From positions 1 to 49,697 of the forward strand of contig NZ_JBJXRK010000016.1 in the NCBI RefSeq assembly GCF_046224405.1: a DNA stretch of 49,697 nt. Reading direction: 5' to 3'. The DNA comes from Gudongella sp046224405 (GTDB taxonomy: Bacteria; Bacillota; Clostridia; Tissierellales; Tissierellaceae). The notes under the pieces are model-generated. The model saw only the letters and a program-made list of their open reading frames with translations, was not told where the DNA came from and made no database searches. The position numbers and the translations under genes are program-made. Each line of letters opens with the position of its first letter. Within the stretch, counting starts at the first letter, position 1. Below, in pieces: positions 8,420 to 17,220 of the stretch.

Positions 8420-8951
8420 ACAGAATTTTTCGGAGTCTGTTACCAAGATAAGTAGCTACTGTTAGCTTCAGCAGGTCTCCAGGAAGGAAAAGAAGGAGTC
8501 CCATATTAAGAATGGCCGTAAAGGAGAAACCCCCGTCCATTACGTGGTTAAGGATAAAAGCCATATATGGGATTCCAATTATGTACATGGAGACGGTGGC
8601 AGCTGCTCCTGCAAAAAAAATACCCATGGGTGTGGGATGCTTTCTCGAAAGAACTGAAGCAATTAAGCTTGCAGCAACGAATCCCACGAGAAATCCAAAG
8701 CTTGGTTTTAGTACTGACTGTATCCCTCCAGTAAATCCAGAAAAAATCGGGACTCCTGCCATACCAATTCCAATGTAGACAATTTGTGAAAGAGCTGCAG
8801 AGCGAGGCTTCAGTAAAAAGCCCGCCAGCAGGACGAAGAGGGTTTGCAGTGTTATGGGAACAGGTCCCAAGGGAATGGAAATGAATGCACCAATTGCAGT
8901 AAGTGCTGAAAATAGAGATATTAGTGTTATTTCCCGTGTTGTAATTTTCAT
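8418..8951 (-). CDS. bioY: Biotin ECF transporter S component BioY
   Basis: 177 aa and very hydrophobic, with about six membrane segments. BioY marks include SIPLGPVPITLQTLFVLLAG, GMAGVPIFSGFTGG and the C-terminal FLPGDLLKL segment. It binds biotin in the membrane and works with the shared EcfAAT module, which is not in this window. The ATG at 8951-8949 has AGGAGG four bases upstream. The TTG at 8969 lies upstream of that site and inside the repressor operator, so it is not used. The gene is convergent with birA. Confidence 0.94.
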   Translation of the reverse strand: MKITTREITLISLFSALTAIGAFISIPLGPVPITLQTLFVLLAGFLLKPRSAALSQIVYIGIGMAGVPIFSGFTGGIQSVLKPSFGFLVGFVAASLIASVLSRKHPTPMGIFFAGAAATVSMYIIGIPYMAFILNHVMDGGFSFTAILNMGLLLFLPGDLLKLTVATYLGNRLRKIL

Positions 8952-8962
8952 GTGGCCTCCTA

Positions 8963-8996
8963 TTGTCAACCTAAATTTAATAATATAAGTTTACAA
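8963..8996 (-). promoter_or_regulatory. BirA operator upstream of bioY
   Basis: The interrupted palindrome reads TTGTCAACC (8963-8971), 16 bp, AGTTTACAA (8988-8996) on the plus strand. The known BirA operator consensus is TTGTnAACC-N14/16-GGTTnACAA, so both half-sites and the spacing fit, with one mismatch in the second half-site. The operator ends about 12 bp before the bioY start and would overlap its promoter, consistent with repression when biotinyl-AMP is plentiful. Confidence 0.85.
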
Positions 8997-9130
8997 TTAA
9001 ATCTTAAAAAAAGCAAGAATAATTTTGAATGATCTATTGATCGATAAAATCAACCTAATGTGTGGTCTTTAAGTGGATAAAGTGGTAGAATTAAAATAAT
9101 AAAATCCTATGTCCAAAAGGGGGCTTTCCA

Positions 9131-11671
9131 ATGAAGAGAAAAGTGGCTTTGATGCTTGCAATTATGATGTTTTTTAATGTGATGATTTTTACATCCTGTG
9201 GTAAGGAAGTGACAAGTAACCCCAAAGGATCTTCTGATACTGAATCAGCCATAGGGGTTGATCTTTATGGATACCCAAAGGAGAGCCTTGTGGATTATCT
9301 TGCTGCAAGTCCTTTTTATACCCCAGACCATCTGGAGGGAATATTTAATGAAAGTGAGTACCTTAAGCACAGGCAGACCCTTATAGGCAACATTATGTCG
9401 CTTTCAGAGGTGATGGTCTTAAACCTTGAGTATTTTCTGGGATTGTCCGATGAAATTCAGTGGGAGGTTCTCCAGGATTACAGGGAGCTTAGCAGCCTGG
9501 ACCCCGAAATTGAAATGGTCTATGAGATGGTTAGGGACAGATACACCGGTCAGATGATTCAAACAGCCGGATTATTGGCTCACATAAAAGCCATTGAGGA
9601 AGCAAATAGCCAGGATCCCTTTCTGAAGGCCTGGCAGGACTATGACCTGGCAATGAAAAGACTGGAGTTGACAGCCCTTACCTTTGAGAGGATCATGGAA
9701 ATTACAGAAGACCATCAGCTGCTCAGGGACCATGTAATTGAGGATCTGGGCATGGTGGACAACGAGTACATATTTATGGAAATGGATAATATTGTAGCTC
9801 AGTTTTCCAGGGATGACCTTTATGTGGAGCGTCAATACCTGAACATTGCCGAGTTGATTAAAAGTCTTGACCACCTTGGAAGGGCGGATGCTTTTGCAAC
9901 CATTTGGGCAGTTGAGGACAGTATTTCATCAGTTGAAAGTGACATGGACAAAATCGATGAAGTTGAGAGAAATGGAATTTTAAATGAAACAGAAATCCAG
10001 CTTTTGGAATCATCGCTGAAACTACAGAAGGAAATGTTTCTTGGACATAGAAAAGCCATTTTGGAATCAAATGGCCTTGGGAAGGAGCTGTCCTATGATT
10101 GGGAGTCAGAAGAGCCTACACTGGAGGCCTTGAAGGTCTTTCTGGCTCAGCTGCAGCAATACCTTGAGACCCCTGTATACGCACAGGGAGAGGATAATCT
10201 CCAAACGGCAGTGGAGATTATTCAGGAACCTAAAAGGGGAGCAGAGGAAAACCGTGAGGTTTCAAAGGGATTTTTCGCATCCATGAAGGAAAAGCTGTCA
10301 AGTGCCAGGAAGTCCACTGCAAGCTTTGTGGGAAAATACCTTGAAAAGGCCTCCACTGTTACCTATAAGGCATCAATTACAGTTGTGGGAAGCTATTACG
10401 GCATAAGCAAGGAAGACATCGAGGATGAGAAAAGAGATGCGGAGGAACTGGAGAAGCAGAGGTTACTTGATGGAAGTGCAGGGAGTCAGGTTATTCGGGA
10501 TGGAATAGCATGGCTGGAGGATAAGGAGCAATGGATTGGAGAAATTGCCAAGGACGCCTTGGGAGAGGATTCAAGAACAGCCAGGCTTATAGGCTACGGT
10601 TCAAAGTTTGCGATCCAGAAATACACAAGTGCCAGCAAAAGCATGATGGTGCTAATTGATTCAAATGCTACAGATGAGGAAATAGCCTCTGCATTCTCAG
10701 ATGTTGTTGTTACGTCACTGGGTGAGCTGAAGGTGCTTGAGAATACAATCGGCAGACTGGACAAGGACAAGTTTGAGAAAATACTTGGAATATATGATGA
10801 TGCAATGGATGTATTCAACATATCAAAGGATCTTATTGAGGATGAAGACAATCGGTACAAGGATCAGATCATAAGCAGGTTGGAGGAGAAAAATGATCAA
10901 ATGGAAAGAGTGGAATTAACTGAGAAGGCTGTTGAGAGTCTAGACCAGATTGAACAGGCATCAAGGGAGAAGACAGCGGAGCAGCTGGAATTTCTCTATG
11001 GTGAAGCTGGCAGCCCAGCACTTGGAGGATACAAGACCCCTGCATTTGACTCATCTGTTTTGCTGATAGCCAAGGATATCGTGGAAGCAGGTTTGATAAT
11101 GGACATGGACTTTTCAGGATTGGGGCTTGAGGACAATACCAATCCTGAGGTGGATCTTGGAATGGAAGACAAGTCAAATTCTGAGAAAGAGCCTGGATTG
11201 GAAGAGGACCGGTATGACGGTGCAGTTGTAGCTGTTGAGAACAACTCCAAGGCTGAGGATGCCCAGAATCACATAGAGGAAAAACCGATTAAAGACAATA
11301 CCGAAGGAAAGCTGACAGGCACCTACACCGGGGTCATTTATGCCATAGACACAATATGGGGAAGTGCAGATCTAAATGATCCAGTACAGCTTGTAATAAC
11401 AGATAATCAGATGGTGTTGTCAAATACAGGACCTTCAGAACTTTTTGAAACATCCTTTAGCTTTAGCCATACAATTGTTCAGACAGATATTAATTATGTC
11501 GCAGGTGTGGGAAAAATTCCTGACAGCTATTTTGAGTTGTTGGATGGTGGACAAATGTATGATTCCCAAATCGGCTGCAGAGTTACAGGCTACACAAAGG
11601 GCAAGGGAAAGTTGGAGATAAGCTACAAGAGCGAGTTTGCAGGAACAATTTATTTTGAGGTTGAGAAATAG
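9131..11671 (+). CDS. Large uncharacterised lipoprotein
   Basis: 846 aa. A short basic N-terminus, a hydrophobic core and a lipobox-like MIFTSC (Cys about residue 23) indicate export and lipidation. Much of the body (about 60-620) is Glu/Lys/Leu-rich and likely helical or coiled. An acidic, repetitive linker follows (about 675-735), then a C-terminal block from GKLTGTYTGVIYAID that reads as a small beta-rich domain. I recognise no catalytic motif. It stands alone, with AAGGGGG before the start and a terminator after. Its position next to bioY does not imply a biotin role, because the two are divergent. Confidence 0.7.
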   Translation: MKRKVALMLAIMMFFNVMIFTSCGKEVTSNPKGSSDTESAIGVDLYGYPKESLVDYLAASPFYTPDHLEGIFNESEYLKHRQTLIGNIMSLSEVMVLNLEYFLGLSDEIQWEVLQDYRELSSLDPEIEMVYEMVRDRYTGQMIQTAGLLAHIKAIEEANSQDPFLKAWQDYDLAMKRLELTALTFERIMEITEDHQLLRDHVIEDLGMVDNEYIFMEMDNIVAQFSRDDLYVERQYLNIAELIKSLDHLGRADAFATIWAVEDSISSVESDMDKIDEVERNGILNETEIQLLESSLKLQKEMFLGHRKAILESNGLGKELSYDWESEEPTLEALKVFLAQLQQYLETPVYAQGEDNLQTAVEIIQEPKRGAEENREVSKGFFASMKEKLSSARKSTASFVGKYLEKASTVTYKASITVVGSYYGISKEDIEDEKRDAEELEKQRLLDGSAGSQVIRDGIAWLEDKEQWIGEIAKDALGEDSRTARLIGYGSKFAIQKYTSASKSMMVLIDSNATDEEIASAFSDVVVTSLGELKVLENTIGRLDKDKFEKILGIYDDAMDVFNISKDLIEDEDNRYKDQIISRLEEKNDQMERVELTEKAVESLDQIEQASREKTAEQLEFLYGEAGSPALGGYKTPAFDSSVLLIAKDIVEAGLIMDMDFSGLGLEDNTNPEVDLGMEDKSNSEKEPGLEEDRYDGAVVAVENNSKAEDAQNHIEEKPIKDNTEGKLTGTYTGVIYAIDTIWGSADLNDPVQLVITDNQMVLSNTGPSELFETSFSFSHTIVQTDINYVAGVGKIPDSYFELLDGGQMYDSQIGCRVTGYTKGKGKLEISYKSEFAGTIYFEVEK

Positions 11672-11681
11672 GTCAAATACC

Positions 11682-11706
11682 AAAGACCCTATAGAGGGTC
11701 TTTAAT
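11682..11706 (+). terminator. Bidirectional terminator between convergent genes
   Basis: AAAGACCC pairs with GGGTCTTT across a TATAGA loop. The plus side continues with TTTAATAT and the minus side with T-rich sequence. It serves the lipoprotein gene and the convergent TIM-barrel gene. Confidence 0.7.
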
Positions 11707-12376
11707 ATAGGTTTCTATATGTCTTCATAACATCTGTGAAGATATCACTCGAGGATGGGGGAGTGTAGGTAATGGCATTTGCACCTGCATCAATTGTACT
11801 TAATATGCTGGCATCCGTCGGTCCGCCAGTTGCTATGATAGGGACCTCCTTTCCAACCCTTGAACGTATTTCCATGACCATCTCAGATGTATTGTGTCCT
11901 CCAGAAACATTCAGTATACTTACTCCAGCATCCAGTTTGCCCAGGTAATCATCCTCCAGGGAGGCGACCGTAGCAACTATGGGAATGTCTATTACAGATT
12001 TCATCTCCCTTATGACTTCATTCTTCGTTGGGGCGTTCACAACCACTCCATATGCACCTAAAAGCTCCGCTTGAAGGGCAATTTGAATTGACCTGGGCCC
12101 AGATGTGAGTCCTCCTCCAACGCCGACGAAGACAGGAACGCTGGCAACTTCAAGAATTGCATGGGTGATTGATAGCTGTGGTGTAAATGGATATACAGCG
12201 ATTATTGAGTTGGCGTTGTTGTTCTTTATGATTGCAACATCCGTTGAGAAAAGAAGGGACTTGATCCTGGTTCCCAGGATTTTGATTCCGCTGGCTCTGT
12301 AGATGACCTCTGGTACCACTACGGATCTGCTTCTGAGCGCTGACTTTATTTCCGGGACATATTTTTCTTTTTCCAT
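11702..12376 (-). CDS. TIM-barrel phosphate-binding-type protein of unknown function
   Basis: 224 aa, soluble. Strand/loop units such as VFVGVGGGLTSGPR, GVVVNAPTKNEVIREM, ILNVSGGHNTSEM and the C-terminal IIATGGPTDASILSTIDAGANAI look like an FMN/phosphate-binding TIM barrel of the IMPDH or nitronate-monooxygenase kind. Close homologues that I recall from Clostridia are labelled only hydrolase, without proof, so I give no function. The start at 12376 follows GGAGGTG with 7-nt spacing. An upstream ATG in frame at 12406 is less likely. It is divergent from the AraC-type regulator, with about 96 bp between them. Confidence 0.7.
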   Translation of the reverse strand: MEKEKYVPEIKSALRSRSVVVPEVIYRASGIKILGTRIKSLLFSTDVAIIKNNNANSIIAVYPFTPQLSITHAILEVASVPVFVGVGGGLTSGPRSIQIALQAELLGAYGVVVNAPTKNEVIREMKSVIDIPIVATVASLEDDYLGKLDAGVSILNVSGGHNTSEMVMEIRSRVGKEVPIIATGGPTDASILSTIDAGANAITYTPPSSSDIFTDVMKTYRNLY

Positions 12377-12472
12377 GGGACACCTCCGTATAAAATGGGT
12401 AATCAAATACTGATTGACTATATATTATAGCACACAGATGATCGGGATGTAACAATCTAGAAAGGATATATT

Positions 12473-14443
12473 ATGAGAAAAGAATACGTTGAATACATGA
12501 AGGATTTGCCCATCAACATATTTCTGGCTTCAATCGACCAGTATCCCCTCCATTGGCAGGATGCCATCGAGGTTATTTTTGTCCTGGATGGTTCGGTTAG
12601 GATAGGTATCGAAAGTGAAACCTATGTCCTTGACAAGCGGGAGCTTGAGATCATAAACCCCAATGAGGTTTATAGAATGGAGGGAATTGGTGAGAACCTG
12701 GTGCTGATTCTGCAGATAGACCCTGGCTTTTTTGAGAAATACTACGAGGATGCAAGGGACACCTTCTATTACACCAACACATCAGATGACAACGCCCAGG
12801 AAGAGGAGAAATACTACCAGTTGAGGACCCTTATTTCAATTTTGGTATATGAAGCGGTTTCTAAGCTTGATGACCATGAAGACCAAATAGTGGATAATCT
12901 TCTTTCCCTTATGTACCACCTGCTGAACAACTTTCATTACCTGTTCTATGACGAGGAAAGCCTTAAGGAGGATGAAATTCAGCTTGAACGATACCACAGG
13001 ATAATGAAATATCTAAGCAACAACTACATGGACAGGGTAAGCCTGCAGGATTTGGCCAAGCAGGAGTTTTTAAGCTCACAGTACCTGTCCTACAAGATCA
13101 AGGAAGTGTTTGGTCATGGCTTCAATGAATATCTCAATCAGATAAGGGTGGAGGAATCAACAAAGCTGCTTCTGGATACTGACAAATCAATAAGTGAAAT
13201 ATCCGATGAGGTGGGTTTTTCACATCCAAGATACTACAACAAGCACTTTAAGATCCATTATAACCTGACACCCCTCCAATACAGAAAAAAGAACAAGGTA
13301 TCGGAAAAGCAGCTGGAAAAGCTGAGAAAAATTCACTACTTGAGCCTGAAGGAAGCCCTTCCATATCTTGAAACCTACCTATCGGAATACGAGAGGTTCA
13401 ACTTCGACAACAGAATCTTCAAGCTTGATATTGACCTTAAAAAGGAGTCTGCTGAAAAGGCCCTAAAGCCTACTGTAATAGACCTTGGGGACATTTCACT
13501 GCTTCTGGAGGAGGAAAACAGGAAGGTTCTTCGCGAAATCCAAAGTGAGATAGGCTTCAAGTACTGCATTGTGAACAACCTTTTTTCTGACGACATGGAT
13601 ATCTACAGAGGCAAGAACAGGATGTTCATTAACTGGACCCGTGTTGAAAATATTCTTGAATTCCTGGAAGACCTTCGATTGTTTCCTGTGATATCAACAA
13701 GGTACGTGGAGAAGTACATTGTGGAGGACTTTAGAAGAACTTTCTCACATATTTATCCCGATCTGGATAAGTGGCTTGAAAAGAGTCCCGATGAGCTTGA
13801 ACCCGTATTTCCTACCCAGGAGATAAACCACAATCACGACACCCTTTTCATGGCTCCATACATACTTTACAGCTATACAGTGGAGAACAAGAGGATGGTG
13901 TTTCAGATGATGGATGAGATAACCAAGGACACTGTTCTTGACAATGAGACATTTTTTGGCGGAAGTGGATTGTTTACTGCCAACTACCTGAACAAGCCAT
14001 CATTCTATGCATACAAGTTTCTCTCCCTTCTGGGAGAGGAGATTCTGGACAAGGGAGATGGTTACCTGGTGTGCAGGTCGGAGGAAGGCTACCAGATACT
14101 CCTATACAATCCTCCAAGGGTAACTCAGGAGGACATATACAGTCACAGCCTGCCCACCAAGCTTAAGGAAAAGAAGATTTCCATTAACCTCTACAACATG
14201 GATGGGGACTTTCAGATTACAAAATATGACCTCAACAAAAGCCACGGTTCTGTTTATGACAAGTGGATCTTCCTGGGAAAGCCAGAGAGATTGTCTGGAG
14301 AGCAGTGGACCTTATTGGATAATTACGTACATCCCAATGTAAGCTTCTACTATGGAAGAAAAGCTACTGTTTTTAACATAATTGCAACAGTTAAGCCCAA
14401 TGGATGCATACTCTATACCTTGAACTATGGACAGAAACAGTAA
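12473..14443 (+). CDS. AraC-family regulator with degenerate GH39-like C-terminal domain
   Basis: 656 aa. The N-terminal cupin-like sensor (about 20-95: HWQDAIEVIFVLDGSVRIGI, ELEIINPNEVYRMEG) is followed by a helical linker and the double helix-turn-helix AraC domain (about 180-275: LQDLAKQEFLSSQYLSYKIKE, ISEISDEVGFSHPRYYNKHFK, LTPLQYRKK). The C-terminal 370 residues resemble the glycoside-hydrolase-39-like module found on some such regulators, for example IGFKYCIVNNLFSDDM and NKPSFYAYKFLSLLGEEILDKGDGYLVCRS. The stretch that should carry the catalytic acid/base of GH39 is short and lacks a recognisable NEP motif, so a sugar-sensing rather than hydrolytic role is inferred. Its target is not obvious. 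Confidence 0.82.
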   Translation: MRKEYVEYMKDLPINIFLASIDQYPLHWQDAIEVIFVLDGSVRIGIESETYVLDKRELEIINPNEVYRMEGIGENLVLILQIDPGFFEKYYEDARDTFYYTNTSDDNAQEEEKYYQLRTLISILVYEAVSKLDDHEDQIVDNLLSLMYHLLNNFHYLFYDEESLKEDEIQLERYHRIMKYLSNNYMDRVSLQDLAKQEFLSSQYLSYKIKEVFGHGFNEYLNQIRVEESTKLLLDTDKSISEISDEVGFSHPRYYNKHFKIHYNLTPLQYRKKNKVSEKQLEKLRKIHYLSLKEALPYLETYLSEYERFNFDNRIFKLDIDLKKESAEKALKPTVIDLGDISLLLEEENRKVLREIQSEIGFKYCIVNNLFSDDMDIYRGKNRMFINWTRVENILEFLEDLRLFPVISTRYVEKYIVEDFRRTFSHIYPDLDKWLEKSPDELEPVFPTQEINHNHDTLFMAPYILYSYTVENKRMVFQMMDEITKDTVLDNETFFGGSGLFTANYLNKPSFYAYKFLSLLGEEILDKGDGYLVCRSEEGYQILLYNPPRVTQEDIYSHSLPTKLKEKKISINLYNMDGDFQITKYDLNKSHGSVYDKWIFLGKPERLSGEQWTLLDNYVHPNVSFYYGRKATVFNIIATVKPNGCILYTLNYGQKQ

Positions 14444-14517
14444 AAAAAATGTACTTTTTTAAGGTTTTGTATAAAACGATTTTTTCCCATTTGCCCAAAA
14501 CAATCCTAAATACTGCC

Positions 14518-14536
14518 TAAGCCAGTGAATGGCTTA
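14518..14536 (+). repeat. First hairpin of the MATE gene leader
   Basis: A perfect 7-bp stem, TAAGCCA/TGGCTTA, has a GTGAA loop. It has no following T run, so it is probably not a terminator. Confidence 0.55.
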
Positions 14537-14539
14537 ATT

Positions 14540-14577
14540 CCTCCAGGATGATAATATATATATATATCAACTGGAGG
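14540..14577 (+). promoter_or_regulatory. Hairpin that would mask the ribosome binding site of the MATE gene
   Basis: CCTCCAG (14540-14546) is perfectly complementary to CTGGAGG (14571-14577). The latter contains the GGAGG ribosome binding site for the ATG at 14585. The 24-nt loop is almost pure A/T with an (AT) run. If the hairpin forms in the mRNA it should reduce translation. It does not match any riboswitch class I know. Confidence 0.5.
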
Positions 14578-14584
14578 TTTTATT

Positions 14585-15970
14585 ATGAGTAACAAGGATT
14601 TTGGGGTGGAGAAAATCAGCAAATTGCTTTTCAGATTTTCTATACCTGTAATATTATCAATGCTGGTCAGTGAATTGTACAGCATGGTGGATACTTTCTT
14701 CGTGGGAAGAGAAGTAGGTGGAGAGGGTATAGGAGCACTTATTGTGGTTTTCCCTCTACAGAGAATACTGATGGCAGTGAGCATCATGATTGCAGTGGGA
14801 ACAGCTACGGCTTTTTCTAGACACAACGGAAACAACAATATCGGTAAGGCAAGACAGGTTCTTCAAACAGGATTTTCTCTTGTATTCACTGTAATGGTTC
14901 CACTTGTAATTGGAATACTTATTTTTAGAGAAAAGATTGTTGGAATAATGGGGGCAGGGCCAGACATTAGCAGTTTGGCGGCTACATACCTTGGAATAAT
15001 AATTATCGGTACCACGTTTTTAAGTATGACCATTTTTATTTCCCACAATATGATAGCCCTAGGTAACCCAAAGATATCAATTATAAGTACAAGCATTGGA
15101 GCGGTAATAAATATAATTCTGGACTTCATTCTTGTACAGGGAAATGGAATGGGCGTGCAGGGAGCTGCCATTGCAACGGCATTCTCACAGATTGCAGGAT
15201 TCTCATATGCTTTCTATCATTACACAAAGATGAGAAAAATGTACAATATACCATTGAAATATAAACTGGACCATAAGTTAATTGCACCAATACTTTTAGT
15301 TGGGTTATCAGCCTTTGTTATAGAGGCCGAGGACGGAATCCTTATGGGAGTTCTGAGTAGTCTTCTCACCAGTACAGTAGGGGATCAGGGAATAATAGTT
15401 CTTGGAGTCGTATCAAAGCTATACATGTTCCTCTTTATAACAATATTTGGCATGGCATCAGCCATGCAGCCAATTGCCGCATATAACGTGGGAGCACGAA
15501 ATTTCACAAGACTGAGAGCACTGATGACAAAGACAATTGCATATGCAACCCTTACCTCTTCTGTGATGTGGGCCGTTGCAATGACATTTGCACCACAGCT
15601 GATTGGAATATTCATTGAGGATACGGCAATTATCGGTGAGGCTACAAAGGCCTTTAGGACAATGATTGCGGTATTTCCAGTAATAAGCATGTATTATGTA
15701 TCAATATTCTATTTCCAGGCTAGCGGAAGGGCGAGGATGTCCATTTCTGTTGCTGTGTTAAGACAGCTGGTCATAATGCTTCCCATATCCCTTATTTTGG
15801 TAAAGGGCTTCAATATGGGAGCAGCAGGTGTATGGCTATCATATCCAATAGCGGATGTGCTTTCAAGTATAGCATCATTTATGCTGATACGTAATGAAGG
15901 AATTGAGCTTAACACTGCGATTGCAGCACAAAAAAGAGCAAAAACTGCAAACGGAGTCGCTGCACACTGA
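14585..15970 (+). CDS. MATE family multidrug/cation antiporter
   Basis: 461 aa, polytopic with about 12 membrane helices in two similar halves. Family signatures are RFSIPVILSMLVSELYSMVDTFFVGR near the N-terminus, the GNPK loop in MIALGNPKISI, and the mid-protein FGMASAMQPIAAYNVGARN. MATE proteins export organic cations and drugs in exchange for sodium or protons. The substrate cannot be told. It follows a structured leader that could control translation. The preceding AraC-type regulator may or may not control it, and about 140 bp separate the two. Confidence 0.92.
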   Translation: MSNKDFGVEKISKLLFRFSIPVILSMLVSELYSMVDTFFVGREVGGEGIGALIVVFPLQRILMAVSIMIAVGTATAFSRHNGNNNIGKARQVLQTGFSLVFTVMVPLVIGILIFREKIVGIMGAGPDISSLAATYLGIIIIGTTFLSMTIFISHNMIALGNPKISIISTSIGAVINIILDFILVQGNGMGVQGAAIATAFSQIAGFSYAFYHYTKMRKMYNIPLKYKLDHKLIAPILLVGLSAFVIEAEDGILMGVLSSLLTSTVGDQGIIVLGVVSKLYMFLFITIFGMASAMQPIAAYNVGARNFTRLRALMTKTIAYATLTSSVMWAVAMTFAPQLIGIFIEDTAIIGEATKAFRTMIAVFPVISMYYVSIFYFQASGRARMSISVAVLRQLVIMLPISLILVKGFNMGAAGVWLSYPIADVLSSIASFMLIRNEGIELNTAIAAQKRAKTANGVAAH

Positions 15971-15991
15971 TTTAAGTTTATAATTGGGTAT

Positions 15992-16020
15992 AAATAGGTA
16001 GAGAAATCTGCCTATTTTTT
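15992..16020 (+). terminator. Intrinsic terminator after the MATE gene
   Basis: AATAGGTAGA pairs with TCTGCCTATT (one G-U pair) around a GAAA loop and is followed by six T residues. Confidence 0.8.
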
Positions 16021-16039
16021 ATGCCTTGGAGGCGATGAC

Positions 16040-17092
16040 ATGAGTAGGGAAACTAAAAATATCGGAAAAACAGTAAACCTTCCACCTGGAACCTTGCAGT
16101 ACACAGGAGAAGGTGATGGCAAGCAGCAGTTAATTGTCACCAGGTATACTGAGGACAGTGTTGAAAGCAAGAAGCTTGAGTCCTTTGATGAGTTCCAAAC
16201 CTCAAACGATGGCAGCACAATCTGGCTTGATGTAATAGGACTGAAGAATCCAGATATAGTAAGAAAAATAAGTGACATCTTCAACATCCATCCCCTGGTA
16301 CAGGAGGATATTCTAAATATTGCACAGATTCCAAAGGTTGAGGAGTATGAAGGCTACCTTTTCACCGTGACAAAGAATGTGTTCTTCAAGGAGGATGGAT
16401 TTCTGGATACGGAGCAGATTTCAATCCTGCTGATTGAAAATGTTGTGATTACCTTCCAGGAGTATGACACAGACAGCTTTAAGCATATTCACGATAGGAT
16501 AAAGGATTCAGTATCCTTGAGAAAGCATGGAGCTCTGGATCTTTATTACAGCTTTATCGACTCAGTGGTGGACAAGTATTTCCTTGTACTGGAGAACATT
16601 GGCGATAAAATCGACTCGGTTGAAGATGAACTACTTGAGAATCCCAACAAGGATATTCTGGGGAGTATTTATCATCTCAAAAGGGAGCTGGTGTATATAA
16701 GAAACATACTCTGGCCAACGCGAAATCTTGCTAGCTCCCTGGCAAGAGGAGAATTTGCGGAGATAGATGGAAGGATGGCCCTTTACTTCAGAGACATCTA
16801 CGACCATGTGATACAGATGATCGATATTGTAGAAACCTACCGAGACATATGCTCAGGGATGCTTGATACATACCTTTCAAGCGTTGGATATAAAACCAAT
16901 GAAGTAATGAAGATACTCACTATCTTTTCTACAATATTTATTCCTCTTACATTTCTGGCAGGGGTGTATGGAATGAACTTCATATATTTTCCAGAGCTTA
17001 ACTGGAAATACGGATATCTCATATTCTGGCTGATATCCGGTCTTATAACTGCATTTATGATAAGATTCCTAAGGAAAAAGGGCTGGCTGTAG
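16040..17092 (+). CDS. corA: CorA family divalent metal ion transporter
   Basis: 350 aa. A large N-terminal cytoplasmic domain and long alpha helices lead to two C-terminal membrane helices. The signature YGMNF ends the first (about residues 308-313), and a positively charged tail, RFLRKKGWL, closes the protein. CorA forms a pentameric channel for Mg2+, and also Co2+ or Ni2+ in many species. It could be an accessory cobalt entry route for the cobalamin locus 8 kb away, though magnesium uptake is the default reading. GGAGG lies 7 nt before the ATG. Confidence 0.93.
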   Translation: MSRETKNIGKTVNLPPGTLQYTGEGDGKQQLIVTRYTEDSVESKKLESFDEFQTSNDGSTIWLDVIGLKNPDIVRKISDIFNIHPLVQEDILNIAQIPKVEEYEGYLFTVTKNVFFKEDGFLDTEQISILLIENVVITFQEYDTDSFKHIHDRIKDSVSLRKHGALDLYYSFIDSVVDKYFLVLENIGDKIDSVEDELLENPNKDILGSIYHLKRELVYIRNILWPTRNLASSLARGEFAEIDGRMALYFRDIYDHVIQMIDIVETYRDICSGMLDTYLSSVGYKTNEVMKILTIFSTIFIPLTFLAGVYGMNFIYFPELNWKYGYLIFWLISGLITAFMIRFLRKKGWL

Positions 17093-17102
17093 CTCTTTTT
17101 TT
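17075..17102 (+). terminator. Intrinsic terminator overlapping the corA 3' end
   Basis: AAAAAGGGCT (17075-17084) pairs with AGCTCTTTTT (17091-17100), with one G-U pair, and the T run continues. The stem uses the last codons of corA. Confidence 0.75.
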
Positions 17103-17220
17103 ATGGGGAAACTAAATGAAGGTATTGTAATATTTCGAGTAAAGTGTTATTATAAAAGTAGATACAATACTTATTTTCAAAATAGCGTAACGATACAATT
17201 TAAGCGAATGGGGTGTAGAG

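Noticed and set aside
14441..14490. Terminator after the AraC-type regulator
   Set aside because: Only short A/T-rich stems such as GTTTT/AAAAC are seen before a T run. This is too weak to list as a feature.
17103..17220. Riboswitch before the ECF S component gene
   Set aside because: No conserved box of the thiamine, FMN, folate or preQ1 classes is visible, and the repeated GATACAAT octamers alone are not enough.
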